DNA of 64,000 bases from Phymorhynchus buccinoides (GCA_017654935.2 CM065699.1:21253660-21317659); one strand, 5' to 3'. Numbered from the stretch's first letter, positions 47,647 to 61,277 are shown. The notes: generated by a model from the letters alone, not told the origin. Numbers and translations are program-made.

Positions 47647-48062
47647 GTCGATTTGGGAAAATAAACCGAGGAGGGAGAAAAACGGTAAATGGAGACAAAT
47701 AATGTAGTTTAGAATAACGAGAGTGAAAATTAATGTGTTACAGGTAAAAGCAGTGTAGGCCTACATGATTTCAGAATTTTGAAGTGCAGTGCAAGTCTTC
47801 ACTACATACAAGCTGGTTAAAAAACCCAAATCATTCCTGACACTTTACTATAAAAACAAAACAAACTAAACGTTTTTATTAAGGTGTCAGGAATGATTTT
47901 TTTTTTTATAACCAGCTTGTATGTAGTGAAGACTTGCACTGAACCTCAAAATACACTGTTTTTACCTGTAACACATTAATTTTCACTCTTGTTATTCTAA
48001 GCTACATTATTTGTCCCCATTTGCCGTTTTTCTCCCTCCTCGGTATTTTTTCCCCAAATCGC
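47647..48062. mobile_element. foldback MITE of about 415 bp
   Basis: The arms run gtcgatttgggaaaataaac inward to cattcctgacactttac, mirrored by gtgtcaggaatgatttttt to ccccaaatcgc. Near-perfect pairs include acttgcact/agtgcaagtc and taatgtgttacaggtaaaa. Confidence 0.88.
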
Positions 48063-48369
48063 AAACTTATTTCTTCTCACTCCAAACTCCAAAATCAGAA
48101 GCCTGAGCCCGTTTATTTATTGCTCCATTGGCAACGATTCGTTCCGCTCGCTGTCAAGCAAGCCCCTGGAACCCAAGGAATCAGACACGCTTCATTCCAA
48201 TCATGGGAGGCTAAGGACTTAATGGCCACTCGACATTGCCGTTATGTCTTCCTAAACACTTCCTCAAACCATCTGCTGGTTGTATCTCACAAGTCTCCAA
48301 TCCCCGTAGGACTCTAGAATCTGTGGAGAGAAAATCCCACTGGGGGGAAAGAATGCCAATAGGGGGGGG

Positions 48370-48508
48370 GAGGGGGGCGCCCCCGTGCACGGAAGTAAGA
48401 GAGTTTGACATTCGCTGTCAGGTGGCGCTGTTGCCCAAGATGGCGGAGGGAGGCGCATGCGCAGCGGTGTGACAGCAGTCGTCCTGGGACTGTCAGCGCA
48501 ATCTAAAG
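48370..48508 (+). promoter_or_regulatory. possible YY1/NRF1-type promoter and 5' exon
   Basis: A locally GC-rich block holds aagatggcgg (a YY1-type motif, about 48437) and ggcgcatgcgcag (an NRF1-type palindrome, about 48452), 15 bp apart. This pairing is typical of broad housekeeping promoters. A possible donor, ctaaag|gtgggg, is at 48508. The orientation of the YY1 motif suggests plus-strand transcription. No coding exon follows that I can identify. Confidence 0.35.
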
Positions 48509-48634
48509 GTGGGGTGGGGGTGGGAGGGTGTTAGTGATAGTTGTAATTAACCAGTTCATTGGAAACGGTTCTTTCCCCAGACTAGGTGGACACTTAATTT
48601 ACCGTGAAGTCATTCTGCCTGCAGTTCCTGACCT

Positions 48635-48876
<242 letters not shown>

Positions 48877-49194
48877 AGGGGGGGGTGGTGGGTAGGGGGA
48901 GGTGAGGAGAGTGACAGAGACAGAGTAGTCTCACATCTGAAATTATCTACTTTGTTTGACCACAGGCCCATACAAATAGAGTTCATATAAACATAGTATT
49001 AAAACACACATAAATTTAATATTATTAAAGCACATTGTTATCGCTCTTGCACTGCATCATTCCTTGATATAAAAAAAAATCAATAAGCTTTATGGTATAA
49101 AGTATAAGTTATTTACAAAGTCTAAGAATTGCGTTATGGCTTTCCTTAGACAGAAGTAATGTCATTTTATGCAATGAAGGACGATGATAATATT

Positions 49195-49196
<2 letters not shown>

Positions 49197-49272
<76 letters not shown>

Positions 49273-49380
49273 CGAAAACGAAATTTTATTTAACCAGGGA
49301 AACATGAGATAAGCAATACAATGCTTTTTTCCACCCAGCCCTGGGGCAAATAGAACATTCAATAACAAAGTGAACTAAGC

Positions 49381-49430
<50 letters not shown>
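49197..49430. repeat. two (GA)n tracts around a LINE-type end
   Basis: ga runs at 49197-49268 and 49382-49430 enclose an aaacgaaaacgaaattttat edge and a short block like the retrotransposon ends at 23432 and 29863. Confidence 0.85.
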
Positions 49431-49433
<3 letters not shown>

Positions 49434-49727
49434 TGTGTTTGGCCTGCAGGCTATGCCGATGATTTTAGGCACACTTCGTTTTACGTATTACCAGGGCCCA
49501 AATGGGAGTGGGAAAAAGTGCACGGAAAGGCATATTACTCTATGTTAGATACATTATGTCTACTTTTTCTCACGAGTCGTCACAACAGAAAGACAGATGG
49601 CTAGAAAGACGGACACTTCTTAATACAAGTGATCGAAAATCTGTTTGAAGCCCTGCGTTTCATGCAAAAACCGTTTGTCAGACCCCCCAAACCATTATAT
49701 TTTTCATCAGTGTTACATCCGAAAACT

Positions 49728-50128
49728 AATGAAGCACATTTTAACTGTTATTCTGGAAAGGTGGGCTGGAATGTCTTTGTGAAATTCGCCCAGAAAAGAG
49801 ATACAACAAAAACAAAGAGAACTAATTGTAACCGGTGCGGGTTGGGTTTCTTGCAGGTGTTTCCCATTGATCTGTGTGTGAGTGTGTAAGAAGAAAGGTA
49901 AACATTACACATAAGGCGACTGGTATTCTGGAGGGCTGGGCTGAAATATGTTTACAGCCGCGACGGTCAGACATACATTGACAAAGAGGGGATAGATGGA
50001 GTCATATATATTATCTGACATATGTGCACGAGTTCCTTGGGATCATTTCTTTATTCGGAAAGTCCTTATATGGGGGAAATGGTGAAGCTAGTTATAAATA
50101 CAGTTTAGTTAGTTTCGAATTGGAACAG
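49728..50128 (+). repeat. diverged upstream part of the array unit (unit 8 side)
   Basis: The sequence from acattttaactgttattctgg to the exon acceptor is clearly related to the array unit but is only about 85% similar by eye. It lacks the (GA)n expansion (gatagatggagtcatatat is continuous) and the SINE-like block. It looks like the unexpanded ancestral form. Confidence 0.85.
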
Positions 50129-50293
50129 CAGGGGATAGCGCGAACGCAGTCCCCCTCACCAAAAAATTACGCACCCGAGTCATCTACATTTGAGATGATC
50201 GCAAGGGTCAGCCGTCTACTAGCCGTCCTAACTGCAATGGACAGCCTCGCCCTGGGAGAACCCCCATCGTGACCAGGGTCTCTCCTGTGCCAG
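50129..50293 (+). pseudogene. tandem exon array, exon copy 8, with 11-nt insertion
   Basis: The acceptor is aattggaacag and the donor gtaagtatga. The exon matches the others apart from an 11-nt insertion (ctactagccgt, a local duplication) after GTCAGCCGT and the AAC variant shared with copy 2. The insertion shifts the frame and leads to a stop at CATCG-TGA, about 30 nt before the donor. It is probably nonfunctional as coding sequence, or a different isoform. Confidence 0.7.
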
Positions 50294-50621
50294 GTAAGTA
50301 TGATTAAAACTGTATTTGCACCAAGTCCATCATTTCACAAACAGCGCAAACAGCAACTTTGTTGGTTTTAAATGAAAGAGAAACATTTCTGATTTGTTTC
50401 CTAATAAATATATGAAGCTTTTATTCCAATGTACGTCTATAAATGTTTATATGCAATTATTTTCTGTTCTGTGAATGATAACACTGATCAAAATCATGAC
50501 ATTTTGTATAATTAACCATTAATATTATTTTTATATTCTCTGTCAAATGATCTCCCTTAGAAAAACCAAATGTCTATAAAAAATCATCTCCCTTTAAATT
50601 GAATTTTTAAGTACATACATC

Positions 50622-50762
50622 TGTATCGTTGAAAATTCGGGACTTTCCTGGGGTTGCACTGCCTCCGGGCATTGCCTTCAGGGTCGTTCCCACCATCTTT
50701 ATATCTACTAATGTCCCGTGTGTGTCTGTTTCAGACCGGAGGACGTTAAACGGATTTTCATT
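50622..50762 (+). mobile_element. SINE-like element, copy 4
   Basis: It starts tgtatcgttgaaaattcggg and ends gaggacgttaaacggatttt. Confidence 0.75.
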
Positions 50763-50763
50763 C

Positions 50764-51545
50764 AAATTAAATTGTTCATGGTCAACAACGCACTGTTCGC
50801 TTCTATTAGCCGTTTTAGGTGGGGTTGTTACTTCACTTGGTTTGGTGGCTCACTGATACAGTCCCTTTGTTTGCTACTCACTTCCGGTGGCGATTGGGCA
50901 GCTGCCGTAGATAGTAGATCGACTTTCCTGTTTCTGTTGTGCGTCGCAGCTTGCACTTCTGACGATAAATCGCGATGTTGATACGAACATGTCAATGTTT
51001 TGCTGTCCCTATAATTGATTACGCGAGTTTTACTACTCCTTATTTGCTTCAATAACATTTACTTTGTCACCATCTTTACCCTGCGCTTTTTGTTTTGTTT
51101 CTTTTCATGGTAGGCCTATGACGATAATGTGTTTACTGTTTACCACATCTGTGTAAATAATTACGGTGTGGCGAGAGCGCCGTATGCTTTGGTTTGTTCG
51201 ATAATTCCTTTGATGGTTTTACAACAAATAAAATAATATTGAGTTTGAATTTTGATATGGTTGATCGGGACCTGAAAGGGGGTCATGCAAGCAAACGGGG
51301 GATTCCATACAGAGGGTGGGTGGGGTCGTGGATGAAAGGATTTTCACTATGATTTGGGAATGGGTAGAACTTAGAAGGGTGGGAGTAAAGTGGGGCGGAT
51401 GGGGGAAGGGGCTCGCACAGTGCACAAAACAGTGCACACATGTACAGATATAGTTAGTAAATCTTCCCCACAAAAATATATATATATATAGTTAGGTAGG
51501 CTTCGTTACATTTTTTTTTCAAAATCAGTTTAAAGAGGCAATGCT
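50764..51545. other. no gene recognised
   Basis: Mixed sequence with a short (TA)n at about 51477-51490. Open frames here are short and lack support. Confidence 0.5.
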
Positions 51546-51559
51546 ATGGCATAGCAGGC

Positions 51560-52275
51560 ACCTTTCTAGAATGGGTTAACCAGTGACATAATTATAAGCC
51601 TTTTACTACTTGCCTTATATGCAAATTTCTTGATGTTGACTAACTCTACTTTTAAGTTGCGATGGAGGAAGCCAAGGGTCTTACTGACTTTGCTGCGCAC
51701 ATTTGAGATGTGGGTGTCCCATCTAAGGTCTTGTGATATTGTAAAGCCCAGACATTTATTTTCATCTCTATCCAATCCAGGTCCTGGCCATATAGTTGGT
51801 ACTTTCTTTATCAGGGGATTTTTCTTACAAATCACATGGAGGCTCTTGCATTTGTCGGGATGGAAGGACATCCATTTGTTTTCCCATGATGCTAACTCAT
51901 TTAGGTCTGGTTGGAGATCCTTGAGGTCTCTGGGAGGGTCCACAGCTCGGTGACAGAGTCGTCCACAAAGAGAAAGGAAGTTGGAAGATAGTTGCCTCGA
52001 ATGACAATTGATGCCAACAGGAAAAGGGTCCGGCCCAAGCACAGATCCTTGGGGGACTCCTGATTCTACAGGGATAGCTTCGGATGCAGCTCAATCAACA
52101 ACTATTTTTTCCTGCCTGCCTGCAAGGAAGCTCTCAATTAATCTATTGACTGAACTTCTGATCCCATAGTGGCGAAATTATTCATAAGGTTGAAAGTGAT
52201 AAATCTTATCAAATTTAAAAAAATTAGTAAGACTAACGTTGGTCCTTCCAGATAAAAATTTAAAAAAAGCGACAA
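51560..52275 (-). mobile_element. degenerate non-LTR reverse-transcriptase fragment
   Basis: On the minus strand, in more than one frame, motifs run ESGVPQGSVLGP (about 52030-52065), DLKDLQPDLNELASWENKW, FHPDKCKSLHVICKK and LGFTISQDLRWDTHISNV, then VSKTLGFLHRNL. The YADD box is lost in a frameshifted part. This order matches the palm and thumb of Jockey/CR1-type elements. Confidence 0.8.
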
Positions 52276-52317
52276 AAATGTGCTTGATAGTGGTGGTGAG
52301 AAATACTGGGTCACCAC

Positions 52318-52727
52318 TCACTCACACACACACACCACAACTCGCATACACCACAACACACTGGGATAGTGCACACACACACGCACGCGCAAATAGTACA
52401 CACAGAGGCGCGTGAAGGTCGAGAGGGCTACAGTCGTATATTGTAAAAACAACAATTTATCATGTGTGTGTGTGTGTGTGTGTGTCACTGACTGAGTCAG
52501 TTGTGTCAAAACTATAACTCTTTCCATAGCACATAAAGCGACTGCTATTCTACAATTACAGGGCTGGACTGAAATTTGTTTTCATTTACTTGGTAGGTGA
52601 TAGAAGACTGTGAAGCAGTGACAGACACCTAGGCATCTATATAGTAAAAAAAAGACAAACAATGTATCGTGTGTGTGTCACAGTGTGTTCGTGTGTAGTA
52701 TTGTAGGTGTGTGTGTGTGTGTGTGTT

Positions 52728-52758
<31 letters not shown>

Positions 52759-52760
52759 CG
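52318..52760. repeat. short (CA)n/(GT)n tracts with a local duplication
   Basis: ca/gt runs at about 52321, 52372, 52463, 52709 and 52733. The block from ctgactgagtcag to ggctggactgaaatttgttt occurs twice (about 52488-52580 and 52762-52850). Confidence 0.75.
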
Positions 52761-52919
52761 CTGACTGAGTCAGATGACTATGACTCTTCACATAGCAGAT
52801 AAAGCTACTGCTATTCTACTTAGAACTACAGGGCTGGACTGAAATTTGTTTTCAGTGGTGGTAGGTGATAGAAGCTGAAAAGCAGTGACAGACACCTAGG
52901 CATCCATTGTTTCAGAAGG

Positions 52920-53170
52920 CGTAAAGTCTCTATGACTCTCTCTCTGAGGCATCCATAAAACAAAGTTTTTAAAAAAGGACCTAGAATACTACCTTGAGGA
53001 ACACTACTGCTAACACTGTGCAGCCTACAGACTGATCACATATTTACTATTACAATACTGAGTTCTGTTAGATGAAAAGTCTTCTATCCATTTAAGTAAA
53101 TTGTTGTCTATTCCATAACCATGTAATTTAATTTCAGTATGTTGTAGAAGTACTTACAACAGTGTGTTGT
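52920..53170 (-). mobile_element. degenerate reverse-transcriptase fragment
   Basis: The minus strand encodes HGYGIDNNLLKWIEDFSSNR, then TQYCN, the segment before the GVPQGS box in non-LTR elements. Stops follow in the expected GVPQGS region. It may belong with the fragment at 51560-52275 but is in the reverse positional order. Confidence 0.6.
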
Positions 53171-54764
53171 AATGGAAAGAGTGACTTGTTTTGGGCTTAA
53201 AAACTGATTAAGTTCTTTTAAAACACACACATTATTTATTTTGTTAAATTGTTTGTTTTTACAATAAATAGATCTAGCGCAGGCCAAACAATGTCTTAGC
53301 GTGTACTATTTCACTTCTGAATACTGGGTGCACTATCCCAGGTTGTTGTGGGTGATGGCTTATGCACAGTTTCTTATTTCAAGCACTGGGAGAGGGGTGG
53401 AAGTAAAGTACATTTTCTTACTACACATTTCATAATTTGCACACCATTTCAACGCCCCAGGAGAAATATCAGTATGCAGTACACTTTCTTGTTACAAACT
53501 TGCTGTTTGTATACCCTTTGAAAATCCAAAATAACCCTCTTTTTAAAAAAAGCGTGAATAGCAAATTTCTCCTTTACATCCTCAGTCCTAAAGATTACAG
53601 GCACATGGGAGGGAACATGAGTTCAGTCAATGAATAATTGACATCATTGGTAGTGCACATACTGGGAATGAGATTGAATCATACAAATTATTTTTGATTT
53701 TGTCTGAAATTGAGAGGATTCCCTGTAGAATCGGATAGTGTCCCCCAAGGATAATGTGAATACGTCTTACTTTGTTTGTCAGTGTATTTGTATTTAATGC
53801 TCTTATAAAGCAAAGTACTTCCTGTGCTGCGCATTAATTTTGAATAAAATCATACCAGCCCGAAAGTCTCAAAACCTTTTCGTACGAGACTCTCCCCTTC
53901 CTCACTACTAGGCAAACGTGTTTTGAATAGGCAAACGTGTATGTAATTTTTTTGGGCGTGGTTTCATGATCACAATAGCAGGCAAATGTATTTCACTTTT
54001 ACCAAAACCGTTTTGAGAAAAAAAATGTAACGAAGCCTACCTAACTGCCCCCTTCCCTCCCCTTTTTGGGGGGAAGATTTACTAACTATCCTGGGATAAA
54101 CACTGATTTTAAGCACTGAGAGAAAGAGCATCATCACCCTAAGCTAAGTGACCCAGCCAGTCAGGATCCTTTCAGCGGACACCCAACGTGATGCTGAATG
54201 GAGCAGCTACCTTCACTCTAAGCTAAGTGACCCAGCCAGTCAGGTCCCGATCAGAGGACACCCAACATTATGAAACATAATAGAAAAGGAACCGCCTAAG
54301 CTAATGAAAAAAGTTATGTTCTGTGGCTTTTTCGTGCAAGACAGTATGAGTTTGCTCAGTTGCAGGGTTTGTGATCGAATAAATAATCACAACTGAGCCA
54401 AACAAATAAGATCGTGATCTGTGATGAGAAACACAGTGTTGTGTAAAAGTAGAGCTGATTAATTAAAAAAAATCAGTGACAAAATTGTGTGTCAGAGATT
54501 CAATGCGAGATCTGCAAGCTGCACGCACATCTTTGGTTGTTCTTTGCCCATTACTTGTCGTCAGGCAAACATTCAGCCCCATCGGCTCGGAAGTGAGTAG
54601 ATCACTTTTCGCGACTCCGCGCGCTAGAGATAAACAAGCGCATTCACTCTTGCAAACCGGCTTCGATAAAACGGCTAATAGCACTGATACACAACATCGC
54701 CACTCTGTACTACCTACCAAGTATACCAAAGTATACTATAGTCTAGACGGCCACGTATACAGGC

Positions 54765-54765
<1 letters not shown>
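53171..54765. other. no gene recognised
   Basis: The stretch is mostly AT-rich. It includes a 70-90-bp duplicated word (ctaagctaagtgacccagcc) at about 54139 and 54220. An 88-codon minus-strand frame at 54463-54729 and its partner lack support. Confidence 0.5.
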
Positions 54766-54769
<4 letters not shown>

Positions 54770-54818
<49 letters not shown>

Positions 54819-54832
54819 AGAGAGAGAGAGAG
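54770..54832. repeat. (GA)n microsatellite
   Basis: About 60 bp of ga with a ctaga break. Confidence 0.95.
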
Positions 54833-55263
54833 AACATGAAAAAAACAACCCACAGTGGCTACGGGTACGGCGTTGCTGCAACACTCATACCATGTTCAGG
54901 GATAGTAACTCTTCCTAGTCGAATTTTTCGTCAACAAATGCATTTTCTTATTTCGTATATTTAGCGCATCTTGGTAAGGAATAGGGTTAGGAACGTGTCA
55001 CAGTTAATGTTAGTAGTTTTTGAAGATAGTTGCGCACAATTTATGCGTCCCGTGATTGAGCGCCGTACCCGTAGCCTGGAGAATGTGAGATAAGGCCAAG
55101 ACCCCCTTTCGAATGGAGGAACATAACAGAGAGAACGAATGAATTATTTATTTCTTTTAAGCTGAATTACTACAGAAGGGACAGGATTTGTCAGCTATGT
55201 GTGTGGAGTATATTAATTGGAGACACACCCATTCTAAACTTAGTCAAACACTTTCGCAAAGTA

Positions 55264-55445
<182 letters not shown>

Positions 55446-55599
55446 GGGTAGAACACAGACCATGATCAGGGATAGTCGAATTTTTTGCCGAAAAAGGAAA
55501 GCATAAGAAAGATAGGGATTATAGAAAAGAAGAACAAGTGCAACGCCGAGCGGCTGCAAAGTCCCCTCGCAGCATCGCCGAGGTACTCCGAAATCGGAA

Positions 55600-56108
55600 T
55601 GGCGTAAATTTGACCTTAATGTAAAACTAAGTACATGGATAGCTTGCATCTTGTGCAACAAGCCAATACCAAATTTGACGATAATAGACTGAATATAACA
55701 GATATATAGCCTTGGGGTTCGGACCCGTGATTTGAGCGCGCGCTGATCATGCGCACACGCGCGGACAGAAAAATTCATGACAACTGTGTTATAGACCATT
55801 CATCAACTAAATGTTGTGAAAAAAACTGCATTAAAATAGATGCAAAACTTCGCGAGATATTAGCGATTATGTGTTTCGGGGTTTGAACCCCGTAACTGGC
55901 GCGACCTTGACCGTAATGTAAAACTAAATACATCAGTGGATAGCTTGCGTCTTGGCAAACTAGTATACCAAATTTGATGATGATAGACTGAATAGTTTTT
56001 GAGAAAAACCGACGAATAGCCGGACGGACGGAGGCACGCCGGACGGACACCGGACGGACGGACCAGACAAAAACGATAGCTCCCCGAACCTTCGGCTCGG
56101 GGACTAAT
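55600..56108. repeat. imperfect direct repeat with gacgga-rich edge
   Basis: Words such as gtaaaactaagtacat, gatagcttgc and ccaaatttgacgataataga occur near 55620-55690 and again near 55917-55995. The second copy ends in a cggacggacgg run and ccttcggctcggggac. This looks like a dispersed molluscan repeat with two partial copies. Confidence 0.6.
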
Positions 56109-56175
56109 AAGTCAACAGGAAAATGGAAAGGAGAAAGAAATGGTCTGTCTTCTGTCTCAGTGTAGTTTCTCACAA

Positions 56176-56393
56176 TAGGGGAAGACGGGGTAAAAAGCGC
56201 ATGGGCGGGTAAGAAGCCCACCCCAATTATCTCATGAAATGAAGCAAATTTCAGTCTCATTTTGCCCATGAGACGAGCGTTAATGTCTAGCATTCGTCTC
56301 ATGGGCAAATTTGACTGAAATTTTCTTTATTTCATGAGATAATTGGGGTGGGCTTCTTACCCGCCCATGCGCTTTTTACCCCGTCTTCCCCTA
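56176..56393. mobile_element. palindromic MITE family M1, copy 4 of 4
   Basis: Arms taggggaagacggggtaaaa and ttttaccccgtcttccccta. It splits one unit of the tandem repeat around it (tctcacaa before, cggcgcacgcaacag after). Confidence 0.88.
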
Positions 56394-56935
56394 CAACGGC
56401 GCACGCAACAGAAGTGAAAAGAAAGAACACTGTGTAAGCTTCTCACATACTGTAGGCCTACGTATAAAGAGAAACAAGAAAGGCAATGCTTTCCAAAACG
56501 AAATAGAATTTATTTTATTAATGTTCCACATGTGTCCTTGTAGGACCGAGGGGACGTAGAACGTAATACATGTATTCGTTCGTTCGCAAAGCCTTCAAGG
56601 CTCACTCGCTTTGCATTCCAAAAGGTGTCTGTCTTCTTTCTCATTTTATTTTATCACAACGGCACACAAACAGAAGTGAACAGAAAGAACATTGCGTAAG
56701 CTTCTCACACACTGTACGCATAAAGAGAAACAAGAAAGGCGAAGCCTTCAAGGCTCACTGGCTTTGCATTACAAAAAGGTCTGTCGTCTTTCTCATTTTA
56801 TTATTTTTATCACAACGGCACACAACAGAAGTGAACAGAAAGAACATTGTGTAAGCTTCTCACATACTGTACGTATAAAGAGAAACAAGAAAGGCAAAGC
56901 CTTCAAGGCTCACTCGCTTTGCATTACAAAAGAAG
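56394..56935 (+). repeat. 150-bp tandem repeat, about three copies
   Basis: Units carry cagaagtgaacagaaagaac, agcttctcacatactgtac, aaagagaaacaagaaaggca and agccttcaaggctcactcg. They start near 56396, 56660 and 56816. A SINE end (tgttccacatgtgtccttgt) interrupts the first. Confidence 0.85.
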
Positions 56936-57245
56936 AACAACAACAAACAAACGGAACAAAATTGTGCCCGTGCTGGGAAACGAACCCGCAGCGTTCGCGT
57001 TAGGCCGTATACACACATAAGCGGAGATTCCGTGCGGAAACCCGTGCGCAATCCATAAATAAGTGAAACAAAGAAGGGAAAAGATTTGCGCACGTGTCCG
57101 AATGTCCCCTATATATATATGCGTAAACTTGTATCCTTCTTTCTTCCACTTATTTAGGGTTTTCCGTACGGAACTTACGCGTCTTAATTAATGTGAACCC
57201 GGCCTTAGAGGTGAGCGTCTTACCAACTACGCTAGTGCATGGACA
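56936..57245 (-). mobile_element. tRNA-like SINE split by a MITE
   Basis: On the minus strand the A-box side (ctagcgtagttggtaagacg) and the B-box side (gctgcgggttcgtttcccag) are separated by the Harbinger-like MITE at 57001-57207. Rejoined in concept they look like a tRNA head. Confidence 0.65.
57001..57207. mobile_element. Harbinger-like MITE, copy 2 of 2
   Basis: Termini ggccgtatacacacataag and atgtgaacccggcc with TTA on both sides. It is closely similar to 5791-5994. Confidence 0.75.
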
Positions 57246-57252
57246 CTACACA

Positions 57253-57254
<2 letters not shown>

Positions 57255-57289
<35 letters not shown>

Positions 57290-57290
57290 G
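57255..57290. repeat. (CT)n/(CA)n short compound microsatellite
   Basis: ct then ca runs, about 35 bp. Confidence 0.9.
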
Positions 57291-57429
57291 AGCGTAGCCA
57301 TAGGCCTACAACAAGCATAGGCCTACAACGTTTCTCAATACCGGATGCTGGTAATGCACCTCTGAGCTCCGCACATGCGCAACGGGAGTTGCATGGTTGG
57401 AGAAGCGTGTTGATCATCCCCTAAATATA

Positions 57430-58924
<1,495 letters not shown>

Positions 58925-59040
58925 ATATATTTATCCACATGTTTCTGTACACATGCATCATTTGAATTCTTAATGGATTTGCTTAATGCGATGCCGGTTT
59001 TCTCGTCATGTTCCTCCATTCCTCTTTTCAACACCCTCTG

Positions 59041-59059
59041 CCCCCCCCCCCCCCCCCCC
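59041..59059. repeat. poly(C) run
   Basis: About 19 C residues. Confidence 0.9.
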
Positions 59060-59095
59060 TCCCCCATGTATATTGTGAATATGCCAAGGTAAAGG

Positions 59096-59255
59096 GTAAA
59101 GGGCCAGTCACACATCAGCTAAAATCGCACGACTGTACGATACGATTCGACCACGTGATCTCGAAGCGCGCGAATCACATTTGTTCTTGGAGACCACGTG
59201 ATCGAATCGTATCGCACAGTCGTGCGATTTTAGTGGACGTGTGGCTGGTCCTTAA
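59096..59255. mobile_element. palindromic MITE family M2, copy 2 of 2
   Basis: Arms taaagggccagtcacacatc and gacgtgtggctggtcctta. The inner pairs are as in copy 1. Confidence 0.85.
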
Positions 59256-59487
59256 GATACACGGAAGGGATGGAATATTGAAAGTCGAGTTTATTTTCTA
59301 AGCGAATGACTAACATTTTAACCACGAACCTGTAATGTAGGTCCGTGATTTTAACACCCTTTCTCCTCCAAGGTCACGGTTGGGGTTTTTTTCGGTTTTT
59401 TTTATTACCAGTTCAAAGAACACAAAAAGCTATTAATATAATTATAAGGCCTGTTACCCACCGATTTGATTCTATTCACTTTGAGAG

Positions 59488-59735
59488 GTAAAGGTCTCTC
59501 TCTGTACACGTTAACAATATTCACAAAATATCACTATTTCCCCATGGCAACACAGTGAGTTGTAAGTCATATTATGAGTGACCTAACACTGTGTTGGCAT
59601 GGGGGACTAGAAATATTTTGTGAATATGTCAACGTGTACAGAGACCTTTATAACACTGTGTTGCCATGTGTTGCCATGGGGAAATCGAGATATTGTGTGA
59701 AGTGTTAACGTGTAAAAAGGCCTTATATTAATTGT
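59488..59735. mobile_element. inverted-repeat element with duplicated right arm
   Basis: The left arm (aaaggtctctctctgtacac, then gttaacaatattcac) pairs with gtgaatatgtcaacgtgtac at about 59620. It also pairs with a second, diverged right arm ending agtgttaacgtgtaaaaagg. A related short copy is at about 61120-61230. Confidence 0.65.
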
Positions 59736-60095
59736 ATTTCCCCATGTCTTTCCTCTACCTTGGACAGTAAGTTTGACAAGAGTTTAGCTCTAAAATTCTT
59801 CTTCTCTTCTTCTCTTGAGGGCCCACGGTCAATGAGCTGACCATTCTGGCTCCTAATTGGATGGCATCTGGCAGTGAAAGCGTGGCTGGTTTCCATTGGT
59901 TTAAACAAATTTATTCCAAAGTACACAATAAAGCAGCAACAACAACATTTAAATAGGGGTACAACAAGCACAAATGATTATACATGGTACTCACAACATA
60001 TTTAAGCTACACAGGATTGGTTGCAACACAAATTACACTAAATGCGGTTTCTATTGCCTCTCGGGCCCCGAAGCTTTGACTTCGATAGACGATTT
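59736..60095. other. no feature recognised
   Basis: Unique-looking sequence with no coding support. Confidence 0.5.
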
Positions 60096-60096
60096 C

Positions 60097-60105
60097 GGGG
60101 GGGGT

Positions 60106-60178
<73 letters not shown>
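60097..60178. repeat. poly(G) tract
   Basis: About 80 bp of nearly pure G. Its true length is uncertain in any assembly. Confidence 0.95.
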
Positions 60179-60179
<1 letters not shown>

Positions 60180-60670
60180 ATAGGGGAGAGCACTTCGTGA
60201 AAATTAGAGTTGATTACCTCGACTTACTCGGTCAAAACCACAGCAGCCACGGGTGACATGGCGTCGAAGCTTGAAACCGCAGGATGCGAGTCAGCGACTT
60301 GCTAATTAATTTTTTTTTTTGAAAAATGAGGAGCGGCCAGTGTCCACAAACTAAGAGAACTTGCAAAATGTGATGTAAAAAATATAAATGACACCAATTT
60401 TAGAATGACGCACGGTGTTCTGAGTGATGTAAGTCTACTCAAACACACGAGGCGAGAGCTGGGGATCTAGCTGATGGTAGAGTAACTTCCCCTGTTTGAC
60501 CGATTGAATTAGGCAACATCACTCCCACACGCCCAAATTACTCCCCTTAATTATTTCCGAACAATTCCTATTAAGGTGATCCTAATATGAAGCTATCAAT
60601 GTCCAAAAGAACTCGTGTGTCCAAACGTGAGAGGAAAATGAGTATTGTCATCAAGTCATGAACATCGCAG
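60179..60670. other. no feature recognised
   Basis: AT-rich sequence, no coding support. Confidence 0.5.
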
Positions 60671-60867
60671 TTAAACGACGACTTTGTTGTTTATTTACTC
60701 GCTTGTTTTTCAACACAAATGCTTGAAGTGTGGGGTGCACATGCTCGAATCTTTCATTGACAAAGTCATAAAATTTCAGCAAGATTCAATGAACGGTTTT
60801 GAAAATATTAAGCAAAAAGTAAAAGCATGGGTGCAAACACACCCACGGGGTACGGGAAGGGTTTTAA
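60671..60867 (-). mobile_element. TTAA-flanked repeat, copy 2 of 2
   Basis: The inverted counterpart of 19757-19951, with TTAA at both ends. Confidence 0.75.
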
Positions 60868-60967
60868 TGGTTTCAACAATACACGTGAACATTCACTCTT
60901 TCAAGCTAATTGTGGCGGTACCATAGCCGATAAGGTTTAACCGAGGCGTGGTTACTGCTACACCTAT

Positions 60968-61115
60968 CTGTATTGTTAAAAAATCGGGACTTTACTGGTG
61001 TTGCACTGTCTCCGGTCATTGTCTCCAGTATTGTTCTCACCATCTTTGTATCTACAAATGTCCCATATGTGTCTGTTCCAGACCGAGAGGACGTAAAACA
61101 CCATTTTCATTCATT
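60968..61115 (+). mobile_element. SINE-like element, copy 5
   Basis: It starts ctgtattgttaaaaaatcgg and ends gaggacgtaaaacaccattt. It is the most diverged copy here. Confidence 0.7.
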
Positions 61116-61277
61116 CACTCTTTCCCTCTGTGTTCCCATGGCACACAGTGAGTCATATTATGACTGGCCTATCACTGTGTTGCCATGGGGAAAGAGTGAA
61201 AAACGTTCACGTGTACACAGATACCTTTTTTTTTTAAAGCAATATTGCTGTGGTTAGTCAGTCAACAAGGAGAGATT

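Noticed and set aside
54463..54820. Opposed open frames of 88 and 114 codons
   Set aside because: No similarity or splice context is seen, and the plus frame runs into (GA)n.
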